A stretch of DNA of 36,209 nt from positions 287,415 through 323,623 of the forward strand of contig NZ_LMSB01000045.1 of NCBI RefSeq assembly GCF_001428005.1. Reading direction: 5' to 3'. Made by a program: the position numbers and the translations under genes. The DNA comes from Arthrobacter sp. Soil736. GTDB taxonomy: Bacteria > Actinomycetota > Actinomycetes > Actinomycetales > Micrococcaceae. A model generated the notes under the pieces. That model was not told the DNA's origin, did no database searches, and worked only from the letters and a program-made list of their open reading frames with translations. Positions 32,029 to 36,209 of this stretch are shown piece by piece (the first letter of the stretch is position 1; every line of letters begins with the position of its first letter).

Positions 32029-32655
32029 CTAGGCTGCGGTCGGAAGTTCGCGGACGATGCGAACCTTCCAGGCGGCGTCGTCGCTCGTGTCCAGGAGTGC
32101 GACGGTGCCGGAGGTGAGGTGCAGGGCAACGCGCTTCGCGTGCAGCAGTTCGAGGTAGAGGTGCTCGTTCATGCGCGAGGGGGTGTCGATGACGAACTTC
32201 ACGGCGTCGCGCACCTTGCGGTAGTTGTCGCTGCGTTCGCGGTGCCGGTGCAGTTCAAGTTCGTGGCGCTGCTTCACACGCGGTTCGTGGCGGTTCAGCC
32301 AGTTCACGGCCACATGCACGCCGATCACCAGGGACAGCGACACGGCGTAAATCCACCAACCCGTGGACATCAGGAACAGCGGCAGATTGGCGATGGCCAC
32401 GATGGCGATCACAACACGGAGGGCCACCAGGCGGCGCATGGTCAATGCCACCGAGGCAAGTGCCGTGCGGAAGCGGTGCTGCTCCTTGCGGGCGGCCGCG
32501 GGATCCAGCGTAAACTCGTCCAGAACAAGGATGCCGTTCGCGTCGGGGCCGAGCATCCGGCCGTACTTGGGAACGAACAACTGAGGCTCCTGTGACGCGT
32601 GTGGTTTCGGCTCCTGTGACGCTGCTGACAGGGGCGCTGGCGAGGTAAGAGTCAT
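32029..32655 (-). CDS. hypothetical membrane protein
   Basis: A 208-residue protein with a soluble N-terminus, two hydrophobic helices (VALRVVIAIVAIANLPLFLM and WWIYAVSLSLVIGVHVAVNW, about residues 83-125) and a basic cytoplasmic C-terminus rich in H, R and E. The N-terminus repeats SQEPKPHASQEPQ. No family is recognised. ATG 32655 gives the most sensible protein, though its ribosome binding site is weak (GGAAGCC); an in-frame GTG about 45 bases further upstream is possible. It is convergent with the rpf gene and divergent from the MSMEG_6728-type gene. Confidence 0.7.
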   Translation of the reverse strand: MTLTSPAPLSAASQEPKPHASQEPQLFVPKYGRMLGPDANGILVLDEFTLDPAAARKEQHRFRTALASVALTMRRLVALRVVIAIVAIANLPLFLMSTGWWIYAVSLSLVIGVHVAVNWLNRHEPRVKQRHELELHRHRERSDNYRKVRDAVKFVIDTPSRMNEHLYLELLHAKRVALHLTSGTVALLDTSDDAAWKVRIVRELPTAA

Positions 32656-32800
32656 GTGAAGGCTTCCGGACGCTAGAGAGGTTTCGGCTATCTTAGTGGT
32701 TAACACCCCTTGCCGTATGCATCGGTCCACAATGTGAACACTCTCAGTAGCCCGCGCGGCAGCCCGAAGCCATGACTGCATGTGGCCCCCGACACCGCAA

Positions 32801-32829
32801 TTGGCACATCGGGCGCGGGGCGTCAGACT
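32801..32829 (+). promoter_or_regulatory. leaderless promoter of MSMEG_6728-type gene
   Basis: TTGGCA (32801-32806) and CAGACT (32824-32829) are 17 bases apart, and ATG 32836 follows after six bases. GGG directly abuts the ATG and cannot act as a ribosome binding site, supporting a leaderless start. Confidence 0.6.
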
Positions 32830-32835
32830 GAAGGG

Positions 32836-33765
32836 ATGCAAACCTTCCTTCCGTACCCCGATTTCCAGCAAAGTGCCGCCGCGCTGGACCCTGCCAGGCT
32901 CGGCAAGCAGCGTGTTGAGGCGCTGCAGACACTCCGCGCGCTGGTGATCCCGGAGTACGGCTGGCAGTCCCACCCCGCGATCCGGATGTGGATGGGCTAT
33001 GTTCCGGCCCTCACCATGTACGGGCTGGCCATGGTGGACGAATGGACCGAACGCGGATTCGCTGACAACACCCGGGCAAACATCCGCGAGTTCGCACCGC
33101 AGGCCGCCCACCCGGACTACGCCGCCAAGATTCCCATGCCGCCGTGGCTCGGGGCTCCGGAGCTTCACCTGAGCCACCGCTCGAACCTCATCCGCAAGGA
33201 CCCGCGCTTCTACACCGAGGTGTTCCCGGGCACCGAGGCGGACCTCGAGTACGTCTGGCCCGAACCACGGCATGAGTTCCTGCCGGAGGATCCTGAGGGC
33301 GATGTCCTGTGGATTCTGCGCGAACACGTGGGCGACACCGACCCCGAGCGCCTGGACAAGGTTGCCCTGCCCGCCGTGGGCCGCGCGGCTCAGGCTGCCG
33401 GCAAGGCTAATGGCAGCGGGGAATCCGGCGACGACGACTACCAGTTCGTGTACGCCGACACGGGATCGCGCCGGCCGGCAAAGGTCGCCCGCAAGCTCCC
33501 GCGCAAGCTCGTCAAGAAGCCGTCGCGGAAGCGGCAGCGCCAGGAAGCAGCCTTCTCAACCCTGCCGGGCAAGTCGGCGGTGGCCATCCCTCTCGAGAAC
33601 GGCACGAAGTTCGCCCTCGGGATGGTGCTGGGGCGCCCCATCACGCTCGACGACGGCCGCTTCGGCCGCAACTTCAAAGTCACCGACGTTGTGGACCGCT
33701 CAGCGTTCGACTACCCCGCCCTGCTGCAGGATCCCCGCGTCTTCTTCCCGGTCCCGGCCCTCTGA
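32836..33765 (+). CDS. MSMEG_6728 family protein
   Basis: A 309-residue soluble protein whose first half is typical of the MSMEG_6728 family: MQTFLPYPDFQQSAAALDP, LGKQRVEALQTLRAL, then HPAIRMWMGYVPAL and LHLSHRSNLIRKDP. The family is related to pyrimidine-dimer DNA glycosylase-like proteins, but activity is unproven. The second half has a strongly basic stretch (KVARKLPRKLVKKPSRKRQR, about residues 216-235), which would fit nucleic-acid binding, followed by a small C-terminal domain. The NAD-dependent epimerase gene follows after eight bases, so the two form an operon. Confidence 0.88.
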   Translation: MQTFLPYPDFQQSAAALDPARLGKQRVEALQTLRALVIPEYGWQSHPAIRMWMGYVPALTMYGLAMVDEWTERGFADNTRANIREFAPQAAHPDYAAKIPMPPWLGAPELHLSHRSNLIRKDPRFYTEVFPGTEADLEYVWPEPRHEFLPEDPEGDVLWILREHVGDTDPERLDKVALPAVGRAAQAAGKANGSGESGDDDYQFVYADTGSRRPAKVARKLPRKLVKKPSRKRQRQEAAFSTLPGKSAVAIPLENGTKFALGMVLGRPITLDDGRFGRNFKVTDVVDRSAFDYPALLQDPRVFFPVPAL

Positions 33766-33773
33766 ACGAGCGT

Positions 33774-34634
33774 ATGACCATCCTCCTCGCCGGCTGCGGC
33801 GACCTGGGCACCGAGGCGGGGCTGCGGTTCGCCGCTGCAGGACATCGCGTCGTGGGCTGGCGGCGTTCGCCGGAAAAGCTGCCAGCGGCAATCGAAGGCG
33901 CAGCGGCCGACCTGAGCACCGCTGAACTGCCGCCGGTCCCGGCGGACACAACCGCCGTCGTCGTCGCCGTGGCTGCCGATTCGCCCGCTGAGGCGGCCTA
34001 CCGCGCCGCCTACGTCGATGGGCTGTCGCATGTGCTGGATGCCCTTGCGCGCGACGGCGTGACCCCACGTCGCATCCTCTTCGTCTCCTCCACTGCGGTG
34101 TACGGCGACGCGGGCGGAGGCTGGGTGGATGAGGGCACGACGCCGGCACCTGGCGGGTTCTCCGGCCGCATCCTCCGCGAGGCGGAGGAACTGCTGACGA
34201 AGCGGCTGCGCGGGACCGGGACCGCGCCCGTGGTGCTCCGTCTGGGCGGCATCTATGGACCGGGCCGCACGCGGCTCATTGACCAGGTCCGAGGCGGAGC
34301 GGCAGTCGTCCCCGACGACCCGCGGTACACCAACCGCATTCACCGCGACGACGCCGCGCGCGCGATCGTGCACTTGTGCACCATGGCCGAGGAGCCCGCA
34401 CCCGTGTATGTGGGAGTTGACGACGATCCTGCCGAACTTGGCGACGTCCTCCGTTTTCTGGCCTCTGAGCTGGGAATGGATGTCCCGCCGTCGGGCAGTG
34501 CTGGCGAATCACGCGGCGGCAATAAACGCTGCAGCAACGCCCTGCTCCGCGGGACGGGATATTCATTTGCGTACCCCACATTCCGCGAAGGGTACCGCGA
34601 CATTCTGGCGGGTGTTGGGGTACGTCATCCTTAG
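33774..34634 (+). CDS. NAD(P)-dependent epimerase/dehydratase-like protein (YeeZ type)
   Basis: A 286-residue extended short-chain dehydrogenase-like protein. The nucleotide-binding motif is GCGDLGTEAG at residues 7-16, GWRRSP follows the second strand, FVSSTAVYG precedes the usual catalytic region, and LRLGGIYGPGR is the typical epimerase segment. The YxxxK tyrosine/lysine pair is not clear, as in YeeZ-type atypical members. Only eight bases separate it from the preceding gene. Substrate unknown; sugar-nucleotide epimerase activity should not be assumed. Confidence 0.85.
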   Translation: MTILLAGCGDLGTEAGLRFAAAGHRVVGWRRSPEKLPAAIEGAAADLSTAELPPVPADTTAVVVAVAADSPAEAAYRAAYVDGLSHVLDALARDGVTPRRILFVSSTAVYGDAGGGWVDEGTTPAPGGFSGRILREAEELLTKRLRGTGTAPVVLRLGGIYGPGRTRLIDQVRGGAAVVPDDPRYTNRIHRDDAARAIVHLCTMAEEPAPVYVGVDDDPAELGDVLRFLASELGMDVPPSGSAGESRGGNKRCSNALLRGTGYSFAYPTFREGYRDILAGVGVRHP

Positions 34635-34749
34635 GTGTTCTTTGGCCCTGGGTCCGGCCTGCTTCGGGCCGCCTGGTTTGGCCAGCCTGATTCGGCCCTC
34701 CCGATTCGACGAGCGCGGAGGCACTTAGACCGGAACTACGAGGGGCACG

Positions 34750-35162
34750 ATGGATTTTCAGCACATCATTGAAGCAGTCGGCAGGTACATGGATTTCGCC
34801 GGCGTGGCCGTGATGGTCATCGGCGCCGTGGTCTCGATCCCAATGGCGCTGCGCGGCTACCAGCCAAGCGACTGCCCGCGGATGCCGAGCGCATGTCCGT
34901 TTACCGGTCTTACCGCCAACTGCTGGGGCGCTCCATTCTGCTAGGACTGGAGCTGCTCGTGGCGGCCGACATCATCCGCACCGTAGCCGTCACGCCGACG
35001 TTCGAAAGCGTCGGCGTGCTGGCGATCATCGTGCTCATCCGTACTTTCCTGAGCTTCTCGCTGGAGCTGGAGATCACTGGCCGGTGGCCTTGGCAGAAGG
35101 AACCGTCCCCAGCTGGATCGGGCGCCTCGCAGCGGCGGGAGTCCGCGGTTTCAGAGACGTAA
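34750..35162 (+). pseudogene. DUF1622 family membrane protein, frameshifted
   Basis: Two frames together make one DUF1622 protein. Frame 1 from ATG 34750 (GAGGGG upstream) encodes the first helix (FAGVAVMVIGAVVSIPMAL) and then loses sense after about residue 40. From about 34880 the frame two bases on reads DAERMSVYRSYRQLLGRSIL, then GLELLVAADIIRTVAV and LIRTFLSFSLELEITGRWPW, the conserved DUF1622 end, stopping at 35160-35162. A single-base deletion between about 34860 and 34885 explains the shift. No clear slippery site is present. Either a recent pseudogene or a sequencing error. Confidence 0.75.
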
Positions 35163-35224
35163 CCCGGCCCGCTGGTGGGGCTGAAATTACCTATCTCGGC
35201 CTGATATCCCGGCCCGAGCAATAA

Positions 35225-35242
35225 TGTCAGACCCCTCTGACA
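35225..35242. promoter_or_regulatory. palindrome upstream of DUF222 gene
   Basis: TGTCAGA-CCCC-TCTGACA is a perfect 7-bp inverted repeat ending ten bases before ATG 35253. No Shine-Dalgarno separates it from the start, so it lies in the core promoter or at the 5' end of the mRNA. A regulatory site is likely. Confidence 0.5.
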
Positions 35243-35252
35243 AAGTATTCCT

Positions 35253-36209
35253 ATGGAAGCCATCGGGGAAGGCGCAAGCGGTTACGCGGACCGGGCAGCA
35301 ATGCCTGGCCCGCGTCGTGCCAGGCTGTGGAGCGTCCCCGATTCGCGCGCTGTTGCTCTGGGTGCCGCCGTTGCGGGCGGCCTGCGCACCGCACCCGCCG
35401 TGGCGGACGCTTCTGCGTCCGACGGCGGGGCTACCGCCGGCTTTGATGCCGCGGGCGTCGCTACCGGCGTTGGTACCGCCGGCGTTGGTACCGCCAGCGT
35501 TGGTACCGCCAGCGGGGATGCCATGACTACGGGGGCAACGGACAGCCTCAAACGCTGCCTGGACCTGCTGGGGGCAGCGGTCGCGTCCGCGCCCGGTGAG
35601 CTGGCCCTGGCCGGTTTCCCGGCCGCCGCGGATTTCGCCGAACTGGCCGAGGAGATCTCCCGCGGGGCCGAGTACCTGCAGCTGCTCGGCGCGGCCGCCG
35701 TGGACCGGACCCGCACCGAGGCGATCAACGCCGCCGGACGCGCGAGCAAAGCCGCAGGCTGGACCACCGGCTGGGGCAACGACACCGAAAGCGCTGACTC
35801 AGGCTCAGCTGCCGCCACTGCACCCGCTGGCACCGGCGCGCCCACCGTCAGTGCTGACGACGGCACCGAAGCCGCTGCTGCCTCGAGCTCCGCTGCCGCT
35901 TCCACGTCCGCCTCCGCCGCGGTCCCGGCCGTGTCGCCGGCCGATGACGGATCCCGCAACACCGCCGAGTTCCTCAGGACCCGGCTAAGGATCGGCGCCG
36001 CAGAAGCCCGCCGCCGCCTCGCCCTCGCCTCCGCCGTACTCCCCCGCACCGGCATCACCGGCCAGCCCATGCCCCCGGCCTACGAAGAAACCGCCGCCGC
36101 CCTCACCAACGGAACCATCGCCTCCCGCGCCGGAACCATCATCACCACCGCCCTGGACCGCGTCCGCCACATCGCCGCCCCCGCCGACCTCGCCCGGATG
36201 GAACACACC
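35253..36209 (+). CDS. DUF222/HNH endonuclease-type protein, N-terminal part
   Basis: The frame from ATG 35253 stays open to the window end (319 codons) and is cut by it. The beginning MEAIGEGASGYADRAAMPGP and the later helices (FAELAEEISRGAEYLQLLGA, LRTRLRIGAAEARRRLALAS, TNGTIASRAGTIITTALDRV) fit the DUF222 (13E12 repeat) family common in Arthrobacter, whose C-terminus usually carries an HNH nuclease, here outside the window. The ORF contains low-complexity inserts: a VGTA-type repeat (about residues 70-90) and an Ala/Ser-rich stretch (about 180-235). Such genes are multicopy and of unclear role; the call of HNH is by family expectation only. Confidence 0.82.
   Translation, partial: MEAIGEGASGYADRAAMPGPRRARLWSVPDSRAVALGAAVAGGLRTAPAVADASASDGGATAGFDAAGVATGVGTAGVGTASVGTASGDAMTTGATDSLKRCLDLLGAAVASAPGELALAGFPAAADFAELAEEISRGAEYLQLLGAAAVDRTRTEAINAAGRASKAAGWTTGWGNDTESADSGSAAATAPAGTGAPTVSADDGTEAAAASSSAAASTSASAAVPAVSPADDGSRNTAEFLRTRLRIGAAEARRRLALASAVLPRTGITGQPMPPAYEETAAALTNGTIASRAGTIITTALDRVRHIAAPADLARMEHT
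35466..35510 (+). repeat. three 15-bp in-frame repeats in DUF222 gene
   Basis: RGCGTTGGTACCGCC occurs at 35466, 35481 and 35496, differing only at the first base, and encodes repeated GVGTA/SVGTA. Copy number could vary without breaking the frame. Confidence 0.85.

Noticed and set aside
34855..34890. programmed ribosomal frameshift in the DUF1622 gene
   Set aside because: No slippery heptamer or following pseudoknot is apparent; a simple deletion or sequence error is more economical.

Overview
The window looks like chromosome from a high-GC actinobacterium of the Micrococcaceae, most probably Arthrobacter or Pseudarthrobacter. Supporting this are uniformly GC-rich codon use, a DUF222/HNH (13E12-type) protein at the right edge, a resuscitation-promoting factor with LysM, DUF2630 and MSMEG_6728-type proteins, and several promoters that place a start codon about seven bases after a TANNNT-like -10 box (leaderless mRNAs). 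No rRNA, tRNA, CRISPR array, prophage or insertion sequence was found. The genus is inferred from gene content, not from a search.

Left part (1-4722): the tail of an aspartase-like lyase, a dicarboxylate/amino-acid:cation symporter, a small winged-helix protein, a 66-bp palindromic repeat, an ArsR-AHSA1 fusion with a clear operator and leaderless promoter, a TerC-family membrane protein with an odd C-terminal extension, and a tail-to-tail small CsbD-like stress protein.

Sugar-acid island (4723-12446): a minus-strand gene train of MHS-type transporter, IdnD/LgoD-like dehydrogenase, D-mannonate dehydratase, KDG kinase, fructuronate reductase and KDPG aldolase, with a divergent GntR/FCD regulator. 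Most junctions overlap by 4-8 bases. Together these genes spell a full route from an imported hexonate, best explained as L-gulonate, via fructuronate, mannonate, KDG and KDPG to pyruvate and glyceraldehyde 3-phosphate. A second 66-bp palindrome sits inside this operon and supplies the stop codon of the dehydrogenase.

Middle (12479-23316): YceI protein, glutathione-independent formaldehyde dehydrogenase, a duplicated DUF1540 metal-binding protein, a very large RecB-like nuclease/RNase H-like/superfamily 1 helicase fusion, acylphosphatase, 36-bp tandem repeats, a lipoprotein, a decayed MscS channel gene with an internal deletion and a 53-bp duplication, a winged-helix protein fused to a pullulanase-type X25 domain, a small acidic protein whose start is frameshifted, and DUF2630.

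Right part (23317-36209): FdhF/YdeP molybdopterin oxidoreductase, CPBP membrane protease and a membrane protein, adenine/adenosine deaminase divergent from a UvrA paralogue that lacks the UvrB-binding domain, an Rpf-LysM protein with a long leader, a membrane protein, an MSMEG_6728 protein and NAD-dependent epimerase pair, a frameshifted DUF1622 gene, and the beginning of a DUF222/HNH protein.
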